A stretch of DNA of 64,000 nucleotides from Polytrichum commune (GCA_950295325.1 OX485805.1:20757501-20821500); one strand, 5' to 3'; shown: positions 47,456-60,035, counted from the first letter of the stretch. The notes: a model not told the origin generated them from the sequence alone. Numbers and translations are program-made.

Positions 47456-48013
47456 TCTTACTTTACTAGTTCAAATGCGTATGAAAACTTTGTGATTGTG
47501 GAAGGTATTAAATATATATTATAATATTAAATAGTATAGTATAGCATATACTATACTATACTATACTATATTTAAAATAAAATAAATAAATCATGAATTT
47601 TAGTTTCATTTTAGAATGACAAGGTCCCTTTCAATTGTAAGTGACAAAAATTATAACCTCGGTATTAATGAGGATTTTGTAATGTTTTTGACTTCCAAGT
47701 TAATTGCATGCTTTATTGACGGTTTCACTTTGAAAATGAAATCTAGTCAATTGCTTATTTACTCAATGGAAGTGAACGTATATATTGGATTGGAGACCTT
47801 GAAAATGAAGTGCACTCAATATGGGATTTGTGGACAAGTAGCCTTCAAAAATGCAAGTACACTAGTTTTTTCGAAATTGGGCGGGCGGGCAGCAATTTTC
47901 GGTCGGGTGCAGAAAAAATGTCGGGGGGCTTTCCCATAAAGAAGGATGACGTTTTCAGTGTCATCCGCGGGGCCTTCATCCCCCGAAGGTACGAGTGTAG
48001 GTGCTGGTTCACC
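47456..48013. other. Unassigned sequence within LINE-D
   Basis: A (TATAC)n palindrome lies at about 47530-47570, an AT-rich ORF of 107 codons at 47616-47939 lacks motifs, and 47880-48020 is unusually GC-rich. The expected LINE parts (endonuclease, RT) are not found here. Confidence 0.35.
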
Positions 48014-49361
48014 CTAGCCGGGTTGGTTGGGGTTTGGATGGTCAACGGGGGGGGGGTAGGTGAGTTTGGTCCATTTTGTATTGTGGTTCACTGGGGTGTC
48101 TAGTGGTGTTAGTGGTGCAACTTGGCAAAATATTTCGGGGATACCTAATGTGTTGGCAATATCTTGCATTTGTTGGGTATGGGTCTCTGTTCCTATGGGA
48201 GTATTCCTATGATGTATGCATATTATTTGTATGGCTCGGTTTTCTGTTCTAGGTTCGGTTCTTAGTTCTAGAGGTATTGTTGGTTCTTCGTAGATGATGG
48301 TATCAGCTTTGAAGTGGGTGATAACATGCGAATCTGGAAAAGGACCATTATGAGGATTGGGATTATGATACCAGTTTTCGTCTGGCATTACTAGTATTGT
48401 GGTAGAGCTTGGGTCGTATTTGGTTGCTAGGCGGGCCCAATGTAGGGCTTGTTGAGTTTCGGTATTTGTGTGTGGGTGTGCGTGGTCATTGCCGTGCCAT
48501 TTATGTTGGAATGCCTTGCCTACTGATCCAAAGACTGCATCTCTAGGAAATGGGAAGTGGAATTGTCTAAGTGTAGTGGGACATGTTACAGGTGAGGAGA
48601 AGTATGAGTGTGTTATTTGGAATGTGTTTATGAGGTTTTCAAAGATGGTATTTGGGAGCACGGGGAGGTCACTCCATTGTCAAGTTGAACACCACGTGTG
48701 ACCAAAAAAAATCTTCTTTTGGTAAGTTGCACCACCAAAATGGGTCAAAATTTTATCAAATTTTTTTCATGAGTAGATATACACAATACCTATGACATAG
48801 TTGAGATTGGTAACTAAATTTGATAATTTGTTTTTTTCATAAAACATACCGTTTCTAACTAGAATGACACAGAATTGAACTAAAAAATTTACTAAAAAGA
48901 ATAAAGATGACTAAAAATTTCAAAAATATATACAAAAGATACTATCAATGGTTATGTATATGTAGAAAAAATATCATAAATTTTAAAATTATATATGGCA
49001 TGTAATATAGGGGTAGCAAACTTTGTCCGCACGTGGTGTCAACTTGACAATGAAGTGACCTCCCCGTGTTTGGGAGTGTGTATTGCAAGAGTTTGAGGGG
49101 ATCGTTTTTGGGAGTTTTGTATTTATACCTTTGGTATAGCCATGCTACTTTAGTTTCGAATGGTTGGGTGGGAGGCTCAAGGTTGTGTGGTCTATTTAGT
49201 GCTAGTTGGTATTGGGTCCATAACCATTTTAGTCTTGTTTCGGGGATGGTGATCAACTGTCGTCGAGTGTTATCATATATGTGTGCATTATCATATTGGG
49301 TTTGGATAGTATATTGTGTGCATGCGATGTCATCTTCCGGGTTGCATTCGCTGGTGTGCAC
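48014..49361 (-). pseudogene. LINE-D protein segment with methyltransferase-like domain
   Basis: The two open segments (49361 to about 49069 and 48658 to 48014) join precisely at LPNT when the hAT MITE and one duplication copy are removed. The upstream part holds LKWLWTQYQLALNRPHN and VAWLYQRYKYK. The downstream part holds TTLRQFHFPFPRDAVFG, FQHKWHGNDHAHPH, ETQQALHWARLATK, ITTILV-like TTILVMPDENWY and AIQIICIHHRNTP. The series (FP-DAVFG..AF..KW.G....P, then an amphipathic helix, then a hydrophobic strand ending PD..W) resembles class-I-type adenine methyltransferase-like domains (PCIF1/phage-type), with the catalytic NPP[FY] replaced by AHPH. This is inference. A second copy is at 440-880. 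The frame ends shortly before 48014. Confidence 0.55.
48659..49068. mobile_element. hAT-type MITE, copy 1 of the CACGGGG family
   Basis: The ends are CACGGGGAGGTCACTCCATT and, inverted, CACGGGGAGGTCACTTCATT, with the inverted repeats continuing for about 40 bp through TGTCAAGTTGA and CACGTG. The 8-bp duplication TTTGGGAG lies at 48651-48658 and 49069-49076. The length is 410 bp, with an AT-rich interior. It interrupts the LINE-D ORF exactly. Confidence 0.95.
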
Positions 49362-49400
49362 TCACTAGATTCACAAACATAGACAAACTTGACAACTTTC

Positions 49401-49978
49401 CTAGTCATTCCAACCCCAATCATTTGTACATGGTATTCATTCATCATTACATCATTGCCGAAACTTTCTCAATCCCAATTCTATATATCCATTCCCATTC
49501 CCTTATCATGGGCATCGTCCTAATCTTTTGTTTTTTCTATCTAACTTCCGCTCTTTTGTCTATAGCATATCTCTATGTGGCTATGGCCTTAGTAGATCTA
49601 GCGAGAAGTGTCATCATGTTCATGCAATAGTCTTCTTATCCCTTAGGGGTTTCAAGTACTAATAACCTCCAAAATTGTTTTTTTAGGATGTAGCCTCATT
49701 AATTCATCCCAAGACATCTTTCATCTATAGTTTCATCAACTTTATCATCTACGAAGTATTTTCCTACTTACTACATGGTATGGCCAAAAAATCCGTACCA
49801 CATAGTGCATAATCCATCTTAGGTCTTAGTAACTATGAATATGTACCACAACTTTCACATGTTCGTGGCACAATATTGACATAAAGGATTCATTAGTTTA
49901 TGCACTTACTTTCAATATGTACTATCTTCCTTGGAAATTATCCACCAACCTTTGTTTTTATGATCCACATGGTGTTTG
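49401..49978. other. No recognisable gene
   Basis: The short hydrophobic frame at 49316-49630 is not supported by any motif. Confidence 0.4.
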
Positions 49979-49986
49979 TTCAAATT

Positions 49987-50394
49987 CACGGGGGGTGCAC
50001 TTCATTGTCAAGTTGAACACCACGTGCGATAAAACAAAATCTACTTTTACATAAAAGCATCACCAAAATGGTTCAAAAGTTTATGATTTTTTTTCATGAG
50101 TAGATATACATAGTATCTATTACATAGTAAAAATTGGTAACCAAATTTGATGATTTGTTTTTTTATAAAACATACCGTTTCTAACTAGAATGACGCAACA
50201 TTGAACTAAACAAATTACTACAAAAAATGAAGATGACTAAAAATTTCAAAAAAATATACAAAAGATATTATCAATGGTTATGTGTATGTAGAAAAAATAT
50301 CATAATTTTAAAAATTATCTATGGCATGTAATATAGGGTAGCAAACTTTTATCGCACGTGGTTATGAAATGTAAGGAGGTGTGATCCCCCCGTG
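49987..50394. mobile_element. hAT-type MITE, copy 2 of the CACGGGG family
   Basis: It begins CACGGGGGGTGCACTTCATT and ends TGATCCCCCCGTG, with the 8-bp duplication TTCAAATT at 49979-49986 and 50395-50402. The length is 408 bp and the interior is closely similar to 48659-49068 (for example CATACCGTTTCTAACTAGAA in both). The right end is more diverged than the left. Confidence 0.95.
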
Positions 50395-50402
50395 TTCAAA
50401 TT

Positions 50403-52879
50403 CTTTCTTGTTGTTGTTCTTAATTGTTCTTTTTCTTTATGCTATGTGGTGTCAAAGGATTTTGATAATCACAATTTCTATGGATTTTTTTTTGGTAATC
50501 ATATTAAGTCCATTGCCATTTGCTTCGTACTTATTGGATTTCATATGGTATGATTCATTGCTATCAATGTGGCCACTTGCTTGTTGAGTGTTGTCACAAT
50601 GCATTTCATGTCTTTGGTTTATGGTCTCTATCGGTTACCTATTTTGGGTGGCATATGTTTTTATTCTATCCGGACATTGAGCACCTTAGAGGTATGTGTT
50701 CCAAACACATTTGACTACATTCTTTACCTTTTATTAACATTGCATACATATAGTACATGCATCCTTGAATGTTCTTTTCTTTGGCTTACCATGTTCCATT
50801 GAATAACATCACAAGAAAACATAACATCATAAAGAATCATTTTCATATTTGCATTGTTTGCCCCCCAACTCTCACCATTACAAGAAACAATAACTCTAGT
50901 GCATCAACCAGAATTGATATCCAAGCCATAAGAACGGTCAAAATCATTTCGAACTTGTATATTGATTTTTATTTTTATTTTGGATAAATATTTACAGGCT
51001 TGTATTTTGTACATGTACCCCCCGCCCAATGTTGATTTGGTTTTAGTGACCCTTGGATGTGTGCATTTTTTTTGCACATTTTACAATCTTTATCAATTAT
51101 GCAGTTGTTGTATGGCCCTTTTCCCAACTTCGCAAAATATGAAGGAATAAATATTTATGTGCCCAATTGAGGTGTGAAATTGAATTGGGCACTTTTCCCT
51201 TCACATAGGTGGGGTTTAGGGTGGGATATATATAGTCATTTTCTTGCATGAAGTAGGGTTTCATTTTTTTTATCATTGGTTGATTATGGTTTCCTACACA
51301 AATCAATGATGATTGTATGCGTGGATAATGTAGTCTTCTCATTCCTCTCGTAATAATTACGTGTGCCATGACATGGTAGGCCAACCACTATGAGGTTTTC
51401 TTATGCAATGCTTGTAGTCTACTCTTTTTGTTTTATTTTCCACCAATTACATGTTACAATTACATATATGTGCAATAATGTTGTTTTGTCCTTGTTCGAG
51501 TAAATGGGACACATTGCTTTGCAGAGTTTTTCAATCTTTCAAACATGGACATTGCAGTCCAAAATATGGTTTTTGGTGTTGACAGCCCTATGTTTAGTAA
51601 AAGTTGGATCTACATATTTGCATTACATGCTTTTTTCAATTTGTCATGCATTAAAATGAGTATTGTCTTGTGGAACTATAACGTGGGTTTCAAGAACGTT
51701 GAATGGCGTGTATTTTTCCCATTTTGCTTGCAAATTTTTGGTTTCCATATAACATGGTTCGTCTATGTATTGACCCAAAAGAATTCCACTAAAAATATAA
51801 TAATTAGAACGCAACATACATAAAATGGTCAGATTATGTGACAATCTTAAACAATGTGCAAACCATCAAATATAATAAGTCCACATAGCATTAAAAATAT
51901 CGTTGATGAAATGATTTAATGTACCTATCCGCCCTAGTTCTAATGGCATTAGACATCAATTCCAAGCTTGAAGTAGATAACATTTGACAAAGTGGACACC
52001 GACATGTGCTCTTACAACTCAACCATACAAGAAGCTCAATTTGAAACGGATTTTACTTAGAAACCGAATGTAACACCGTGTTTGCGTTCCCAATAAAGAC
52101 TATCTTAAATTGCATCTTTGTAGAATGCCTTCAAACCCCAAAAATAACAGTAGTTAACAAGGTAGCAATTCCCATGTTGACCACAAACATACACAATACA
52201 TTCCACAATAACCAAGACATGGCAAAATGGAACCCATAAAATCTTTTGGAAAATGGGGAGTTGTTTTCCATTACGGAACAAATGAACCTAGACCCTAAAA
52301 CTACAAACCATAACATCACACATGCACTCCAATAGGGAGGTTGCACATGTTTCACCCCCGCAGAGGAAAAAATGGCATTAAATCGACCAAAAAGAAGACA
52401 ACACCAAACATTAACATCATTGGGGGCCAAAATTGTACACATGAATGCATTTGGATACGTGTGCAAATGTTTGCACTCATGATGCCATTGATGATTTCAA
52501 ACATGTCAATAGATTTCAATGCGTGTATTGCCTTGTGTGTAATACCGATGTCCATCATAAGGTGTGTGAACACCTTGCATGTAAAGTGTGCGCAAACATG
52601 CCACAACAAAGAGTCCTTTGCGTCGCTCTAAATGAATTACAATATAGACCCACCGTGTATTGCCCGGTCTAAGTGCAAGCCCATGCTCCGCTCTGAGATG
52701 CTCCCTTGCATCGGATGGATTCAAAAACATCAGTAGTTCTGACATGTTCTAAGATGCCCCATCGTACTTGATGAGTTCAAAAACATCATAAATTGTGACC
52801 TATTGGAACGGCGTCCCTATAATAACATTGGCTACAAAACAAATGCTCCACCATCATTGTCATTTATGTTTTGGGATGT
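50403..52879. other. No recognisable gene
   Basis: Several short, hydrophobic frames on both strands (for example 52131-52466 minus) overlap each other and have no motif. No repeat boundary is found. Confidence 0.35.
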
Positions 52880-53374
52880 TCACCCATGTGACAACTTGTT
52901 GATATGAACTCGTTGGCAAATGAAGCCCACCGATGGGCTATCATCCACGTATGTGTTGGATGTGTACCATTTGAAAAAATCGCTCACTCCATCCATCACG
53001 TTATGCTCAAATCCAAATCTTTTGATGCATGGGGAGGCCCTCCATAGACCGATGTGGAGCATGACTAGATAGTCCCACCACAAAATTGGAACACCTCCAT
53101 TAAGATACATTGAAATTGGGTCTCTCAAAGAGGTGTCATTGGGTGGACAAGTATGACCATCATGAAATATTGACAAAGTGTCCAATCCCACTGGAAGTTG
53201 AACTCCAAGCAATGCAAAGGATTGGGGCACATGATCAACAAGGCCAGCCAACTCCAATTCAAGATCGATAGCATGTGGGGGAGCTTGGGGAGAATGTGTC
53301 ACCCAAAGAACCCGGTCCAGACATGCATGTGCACTCTGTACGGTAATTTTTTTTTGGGGGGGGGGGGGGGTCAA
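52880..53374 (-). other. Unrecognised 164-codon ORF
   Basis: This minus-strand frame has mixed composition (Trp, Asp, His, Gly) more like real protein than the surrounding shadow frames, including VPILWWDYLVMLHIGLW and VSDFFKWYTSNTYVDD. Its 5' end runs into a 15-G tract (53356-53370), encoded as a Pro run, so the given ATG is doubtful. I recognise no domain. It may be a decayed or captured gene fragment. Confidence 0.3.
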
Positions 53375-53868
53375 GTGGAGGCCAAGGTGATGAGGAAGAT
53401 CACCATAGGTAGGGGCACAACCAACACCAAAGGGTGTGTTTTTGCTAAGATGCGGTCCATTGGTGAATGTTAAAGTCCCAGTTCAAGGGGGAAGTGGGAC
53501 GGGATGCTCATTAAGTGTTTGGGGTCGTGAAATAGGAAGGTCGATTGAAGGAGCCATTATGAAACGTTGTTCAAAGATGACCTGCTTGTGGATGCCTAAA
53601 AATCCACAATATAAATAACTTAATATTAAGTTAAAACTGAACGTCAAACCCATGCACAATGGCCAACTATGCGTGGAATGGTAGTAACCAAAACATGTCA
53701 ATGTGCAAAAAAAATGAATGAGACATAGGATGTAGAGAAAATATCCCCTACTTATAAGTATTAAACTCGCCAAAGGGAGAGTGTACTCACCTACACATGA
53801 ACATGGAACATTGGAACGCAATCCCCTTGTAACACACACAATTGTAGTCCCACAAAAGGAAAAAACAA

Positions 53869-54260
53869 CACTAAGTATGATATTTAGTATCACCAATTCT
53901 ATTTGTCTTGCTCAATACTAATTGTAAACTGTGGTATAGTGTCACCAACACTAAATGTCAGCCAACATTAGTTGTCATTCCTTGTGATATTTATTTTTTT
54001 ATTTTTTTATTTTTTTTAAAGATCATAGATTTACAATGTTGATAAAATTGTTACTTATCAAGTAATTTTGCATCCAAATTTCAATCATCCTTGACCATAT
54101 TTCGTGACAAGTTGATGACAAGAGAAGATAGCGTTAGGCGAATGGATGAATTCATCCATCATCCATGACACTACTTGTTCACTTATTCATAAGAAGTGTC
54201 ATCCAAAAAATTACCATAGTGATATTAAATACCATATGACACTTAATATCATATTTAGTG
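53869..54260. mobile_element. MITE-like element with about 25-bp inverted ends
   Basis: CACTAAGTATGATATTTAGT at the left matches the inverse of the right end (CACTAAATATGATATTAAGT). It has no target duplication that I can define (CAA and TAC flanks) and no ORF. CACTAA ends suggest the CACTA group, but this is weak. Confidence 0.55.
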
Positions 54261-54907
54261 TACACTATGCCTACCTTGGTGGGGAGGTTGGGGGGGGACC
54301 ACATTTACCATGAATATGGGCACACAGAGGGTAACACCACAACTAACCAACATGGTGGTAATAGTTCCATATGGGTGGTATTTGAGTCAACAACACTATG
54401 TGGCCATATAAGATAACTCATATGAAGACAATAAAACCAATAAAGATTGCCAATGAAGAGAAGGATGGTGAAATGCACTCACGTAAACAACCAAACTGCA
54501 AGAAATTTCACATGAATCTCAAGGAATAATAAACTTTGGAGTACAAAGAGTGTTTATGTGATTGTAGCACGACAAATATGTCTATGAGTGTGACTGGAGA
54601 ATAGGTAGGAGTGTGCCAACCCTAAAACCCCCTCTCCCCACCACCCACCACCCGCCACCGCATTGCATAGCCAATAAGGGGTAAGCATGTAATGAAAAAG
54701 AGGAGGGAAGGGGGAGGGTTAGGGGACCCATTGCATGGTCTACATGACCATTTAACATTGGAGAAGGAAAAATTAGACCATGAATGCCATTTGAATGTAA
54801 ATCCCAAAATATATATGTCCATGAACACAATACAATTACATGTGTGGATTGCATATTATACATAGACATCAAACAATATCTTGCAATTGAATGCCACATA
54901 GCATGGT
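54261..54907. other. No recognisable gene
   Basis: The minus-strand frame 54582-55145 crosses into the hAT element and shows no motif. Confidence 0.4.
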
Positions 54908-55844
54908 ATATACACCAGCCTTTTTTGTGGTGGCTAAATATAGCCACATGACGAAAAATTATGAGGGGTGACGAAAAGCCATAAGGGTTTAAGGCCGCCT
55001 TCTGGTGTCTCAGTCGCCACTCTGTCCACTCGCCACTCTGCGCCATGATAACCCCGCCCACCTGGATGTCTCGCCCTGCCAACTCACTTCGCCGCGAACC
55101 TGCTCGCTGAGGTGGCGCCACATCGCGCCCTAAACCTCTCCCCACTTCGACTCCCTCGCCAGCTATTCAATCTGTCTCTCCAGTAATTCGCCCAGTAATT
55201 CTGCCACTCTCCAGTAATTCGCCTGTTTTGCGGCACTAAGTACAGCCTTCTTCGCCAGTAACTTATGCCCTCCTTACTGCTTTCATCGCCATCCTTTGTG
55301 TTTTGGGTGGAGCCTGCAATTTGTCATTGGCTAATGGAAACATTCCATTCACTGCACATTCACCCTGCTTCTTGAATCTTGGGAGGGTGTTGTGAACTTG
55401 TGACTGTTGTCGCAATCTGTTGACTGTTGAGGGTTTCATTCATGAGAGGGAGGAGTGGGAGGAGTGGTGGTCCTGGTGGAGTGAGAGCAAGGCGGAAGGA
55501 GTGTTGCTAGCTTGCTAAGAACTTTGATTGTGTGCAATCTGTACCTGGCATTGTGCAACCTGCTTGACGGCAACTGCAATGGAGACCTGCATTTTCTGTG
55601 AACTTATTAGAAGGGAGACTCAAAACCCTCCATCCCCCAAGTTTTTGTATGATTTCAGTTTGCATTGTCCATTCTTGTGTCAAGACTCAATGCGATATGT
55701 TTGGTGATTATGTTTGTTCCTGTTGAGTATGTTTGGAGCTTATTATCTTGGTGATTGAGTTTGTGCAATATTGGTGATTATGTTAAATCTTGCTGATTGT
55801 GTTTGTGAATTCTTGGTGATTGTTTGTGAGCATCTTCGATTCTT

Positions 55845-56080
55845 GGTGACTCAATCTTGCTCACTCAATCTTGGTGACTCAATGTTGGTCACTCAATCTT
55901 GGTGACTCACTCAATCTGGGGGTTGGGTTGCTGGGTTTCCTGCTCGCCCCCTTGCTGATCGATCTGGGTGTTGGGTTGCTGGTCTTCGTGCTCGCCCCCT
56001 TGCTGATCGATATGGGTGTGGGGTTGCTGGTCTTCGTGTTCGCCCCCTTGCTGCTCGATCTGGGTGTTGGGTGGTCGCGA
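55845..56080 (+). repeat. Tandem repeats upstream of the hAT transposase
   Basis: First come short units based on CTCAATCTTGGTGACT (about 55845-55917), then three copies of a 48-bp unit (CTTGCTGATCGATCTGGGTG...). The frame stays open through the 48-bp units and encodes a repeated hydrophobic 16-mer, which probably is chance rather than protein. Confidence 0.75.
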
Positions 56081-56128
56081 CTCGCCACGGGCAGCTTGTG
56101 CACAACACGTCGCAAGGTGAATAACGGG

Positions 56129-59100
56129 ATGGAGCGGATCGCCAGGGCAAAGCGCAACTCTGTGCTTGAGCTCTACTTTGCGTCTTCTCGGAACGGTAAT
56201 GACCCTGGTCCGTTGGAAATGCCCTCTGCCCGCAAATGTGCCAGGTTTGCCCGTGATGCAGAGGCATCCTCATCCGGCAGCAAGGTAAGTAGCAATCTCT
56301 TGATTACTCCGCCCCGTGCCAATGCCGCAGTCAAGCTCATTTGCCCTGGTGGCCTCCCTGAGCCTGCCATCTCCTCAATTGCATCAGATGTCGTTGAAAT
56401 AATTGATGTGACATCTGATGCTCCAGTTGCTACACCCTGTAAGACCAAAAAAAAAACAAATGAGGTATCCCAAAAGTGTCAGGATGCATGGGCCATCGCC
56501 CATCCTTGGGCTGAAATGCTTCGAGGTGGTGATGGAATTGTGGATAGAGTGAAATGCATAGTATGCAGTCATGTCAAAGGTCGTGTGGTGACCATGGGAG
56601 CCAAATCCGACACGTTGGAAAAACATGCTGGTAAGAGACAAGCAAAATCAGATTTGCCACATATTAATGTAAAAAAAGATGAGTTTTATGTCAACAAAAA
56701 ATGCGGTCACCTGAGGGCTGCGGCATCTTATAGTTCTCAGAGCCAGGGCCACCCCAGTGTGTTGCAACAAGTAAGACAATTGCATTTTCTTTATGCGCTT
56801 GCAAGTTGCCCTTATTGCTGCATTTATTGCCACCATTCTTTGCTAACCCTTTTTGTAGTTTCTATTGTTGCCTACATGTTTGGTTGTGTTTTGTAAGGAC
56901 TAACTTGGTGGGTGTATGGCAGGTGCAAAAGGAATTCAAGGGTGATAGAGCTCGGAAGATCAACCAGTTTGCAACCGTGTTTCACCTCTTGCAAACTGGG
57001 CGTCCGATGCTCGAGTATGAGAGCATAAAGAGACTTTATCAATTTCTGAAGATGCCACATTTGAGCATCAAGCATTGGTCGGACAATAGTGGTTGGATGA
57101 TCGCCGACTACTTGCATGCTCAAATCCAGAGGCGAGCAAAGGAGGTTCTAGCATCTGCACAGTACATTGCGGTCACCTGCGATGAGGTGACAACAGTGGA
57201 CAATCAGTCATGGATTTCTATCCATGCCTACTATGTCCATGACTTCTACAGGCAGCCGATGCTTGTGTCCCTTGAGCGGCTAACTGAAGGCGCATCCGCA
57301 CCTCGATTGGCAACAACAATTGTTGATGCACTCGCCACCCATGGTGGTCTTGATAAGGATGACCTTCGCAAGAAGTTCACGTCCTTCGGGGCAGACGGAG
57401 CTTCTGTGTTTCAGGTAAACCCCTTAAACCTTTCCTTCTACTATTTTTTTCCAATTATGTGAATTTCTGATTGCATTTGTGAATTCAGCCTATGTGTTTG
57501 TGTTTGTGAATTCAGATTTGTGTTTGTGAACTCAAATTTGTGTTTGTGAATTCATGCTGCATTTGTGAATTCAGATTGTGAATTCAGAATTGCATTTGTG
57601 AATTCATCAAGCATTTGTGAATTCAGATTCCCTTTGTGAATTCAGATTGTATTTGTGAATTTCACATTGCTCATGCTCATTCAGATTGTATTTGCGAATA
57701 CAGGGTATGTGAATCTCAATAGGTCATGTGAACTCAGATTTGTGTTTGTGAATTCAGATTGCATTTGTGAATTCATCAAGCATTTGTGAATTCAAATTGC
57801 TCATGTCAATTTCAGGTAATGTGAATTTCAGGTATGCTCATGTGAATTTCAGGTTGCTCATAAGATTCAGATTTCAGGTATGCTCATGTGATTCAGATTG
57901 CTCATGTGATTCAGATTTCAGGTATGCTCATGTGATTCAGATTGCTCATGTGAATTTCAGGTAATGTGAATTCATCTCTGAATTCAGCCTAATGTGAATT
58001 TCAGGTAATGTGAATTTCAGGTATGTGAATTCATCTGATGTATGTGTGGGATGGATGCAGGGGTCCAGGGGGGGTGTGACCAAGCTCCAACAGGATACCA
58101 TAGCTCCTCACATGCATGGGGTCCACTGTGTAAGCCACAGGACTAACCTTGCTGTGAAGGAGTTGTCCCATTTGCCAGTCATTCAAAAAATTGAGAACAT
58201 GCTCCATGTTTTGCACAAGTACTTCGCTCGGAGCCCAAAACGACATATTGAGTTCACAAAGCTCGCAGAGGTTATGGAGACTAAGGGTCTCAAGATTCTC
58301 AGAGATGTAAAAACAAGGTGGCTAAGCATGGTTTCACCTCTGAAACGTGTCATGAGCGAATATCGGACCTTAATTCAAAAAATGCAAGAAGATAGTAAGG
58401 ATGCCACCACCCCGCATGCATCGCGGGAATAGGCAAAGACTAACTTCTCTTTGCTTGTGGATGTGTCAGTTCCCATTGCACTTACTTGCTTTCTGCCATT
58501 GCTTGAGACAGTGCATTACTTGGTGAAATTTTCCCAGCAGCGGGATATATTCATCTGTGACTACCTTGGAGCAGTCAAGGTGTGCCAAGCACAATTGTAT
58601 ACGTTGTATTCTGACCCTCAAACTTCTTTTCGATCCGACTCTTTTAGAGAGATGACCGACCTTTTAGGGTGTCGGCATGGCACCATCTCCATGGTTTGGG
58701 AGACCTCATTGTTGGACTTGAATGAGTCTGGGGAGCATCTTGCATTCAATTGCGGCCAGCACACATACCCTGCTACAATCTTGGACACCCTCGGCAGACC
58801 CCAACAAGTCTCACGTGAGGCTCTGACAACAGTTGTAGATGAGGTGAAATCCCTCTGCCAAGGTAAACACTTCACCCCTTCTTTCTGCATTTTTGTGTTT
58901 GAATGTTGCCGACTTTGTTAGATATTGGTTTTTTTGATTGAAAGTTTGCCGACTGCTGCCAGCACTTGTTCCCTGATTGCAGTGATCGAATGTTATTGCA
59001 GGGGCTGCCGCAAGTCTAATTGCGGAGTTGTCAAGCCGATTTCCGGCATCAAGTCTAATGGATGCACTGGGAGTGGTGTACCCCCAGTACTGGCTGCAGC

Positions 59101-59579
59101 CCCATGCAGAGGAGCTTTTTGAGGGTCATTTTGCCATTCTGAAAAACCATTATTGCTATGAGAGAAGAGTAGGTGATGTATATTCGCCTCCTGTACTAGA
59201 CCTCTCAGCCTTGAATCACGAATGTAGCCAGTTCAAAGGGGCTATGAAAGCGGCTGATGCCCTTCAGAAACCCATCACTTTGAACCCTCTGATAAAATTG
59301 TGGCGGACATTGTCTATGAGCATGGTCCTGAAGAAACATTTCAAGGAATGGTTCAAGGTGGCGGAACTTGCCGCCGTCCAAGTTCTTGGTTCAGTGGAGG
59401 ATGAAAGAACCTTCTCCACAGTCGCATTCTCTAAATCGAGGCTTCGCAACCGCTTGAGTGAGCATCTTCCCGCATGTGTGGGTATCTACAGCCAAAATTT
59501 CTACCAATTGGAGGATTTCCCATTTGACAAAGTTTATGATGAGTGGCATGCAGATAGAAGGAGGCAACCAGACTGTTAA
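56129..59579 (+). pseudogene. hAT transposase, four exons, one premature stop
   Basis: Exons are 56129-56770, 56923-57414, 58061-58862 and 59002-59579; introns are GT-AG and phases 0, 0, 1 agree. Exon 1 encodes a BED-like zinc finger region (VDRVKCIVCSHVKG..SDTLEKHAGK). Exon 2 has ITVTCDEV-like IAVTCDEVTTVDNQSWIS and FGADGASVFQ, the start of the RNase H-like core with catalytic Asp. Exon 3 has CVSHRTNLAVK and KTRWLSM. Exon 4 has VYPQYW, the hAT C-terminal dimerisation block with LGSVEDERTFSTVAFSKSRLRNRL. TAG at 58430-58432 is the only in-frame stop (one change from CAG), and the same frame continues at 58433. The start at 56129 is chosen because it follows the repeat array; the upstream frame is open. 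The enzyme excises and reinserts the element. Confidence 0.85.
57430..58040 (+). repeat. Degenerate repeats in hAT intron 2
   Basis: Dozens of irregular units contain TGTGAATTCAG. From 57809 onwards they turn into units with TTTCAG|GTA, so acceptor-like and donor-like sequences are abutted repeatedly. Confidence 0.85.
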
Positions 59580-59879
59580 CATTGTGATGCATGCCTCCAT
59601 GTAGAACTGCAATTTAGATTATGCAGTTTGTGTAGCCATGTTCTCAAATTCCCTAGGATGAACTACCGCAGCTTTGTGATGTTGCGTCGTTGTAGATGTT
59701 TACCTCCAGGATTAGGTCTTCTGCCGATTTTGTTGTATTGGTATTGTGGTTGCATTATGGTTTGATGTTTGGGTATTGGTTGGTCTTTCTATTGGGTCAT
59801 CTATTGGGTCATCTATGAGTGAATTCAGCCTATGTGAAGTCAGGTCTTGATGCGGCCCCTTATACCATTTCGTTATGAG

Positions 59880-60035
59880 GGTCATTTTGAAGTTGCAAGT
59901 GTTTGATGTTTGAAGTGCAAGTGTTTGATGTTTGAAGTGCAATTTCCTTGAAGTTGCAAGTGTGTAATGTTCAATGTTTGAAGTCTCAAGTGTTCAATGT
60001 TTGAAGTGCAATTTCCTTGATGTCTTGGTTGTCTT
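59880..60035 (+). repeat. Tandem repeats in the hAT 3' region
   Basis: Units of about 20 bp, such as GTGTTTGATGTTTGAAGTGC, are repeated with variation downstream of the transposase stop. Confidence 0.75.

Larger units (their letters stand above)
44301..49400 (-). mobile_element. LINE-D, minus strand, broken by three insertions
   Basis: Read on the minus strand from 49.4 kb down: a methyltransferase-like region (49361-48014, split by a MITE), a gap holding a palindromic element and unrecognised sequence, RNase H (47061-46537), a solo LTR insertion, and the conserved C-terminal region (45116-44321). Endonuclease and the RT core are absent. It is related to LINE-A and LINE-B but clearly diverged. 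Long G-runs (44679-44697, 44283-44296) lie in or beside the coding part. Confidence 0.8.

Noticed and set aside
55871..56128. Hydrophobic repeated N-terminus (possible membrane segments) for the hAT transposase
   Set aside because: The frame is open only through three 48-bp tandem units. hAT transposases are not membrane proteins, and a good ATG follows at 56129.
56285..56330. Short GT-AG intron in hAT exon 1
   Set aside because: It would be only 46 bp, too short for a typical plant intron, and the frame reads through.
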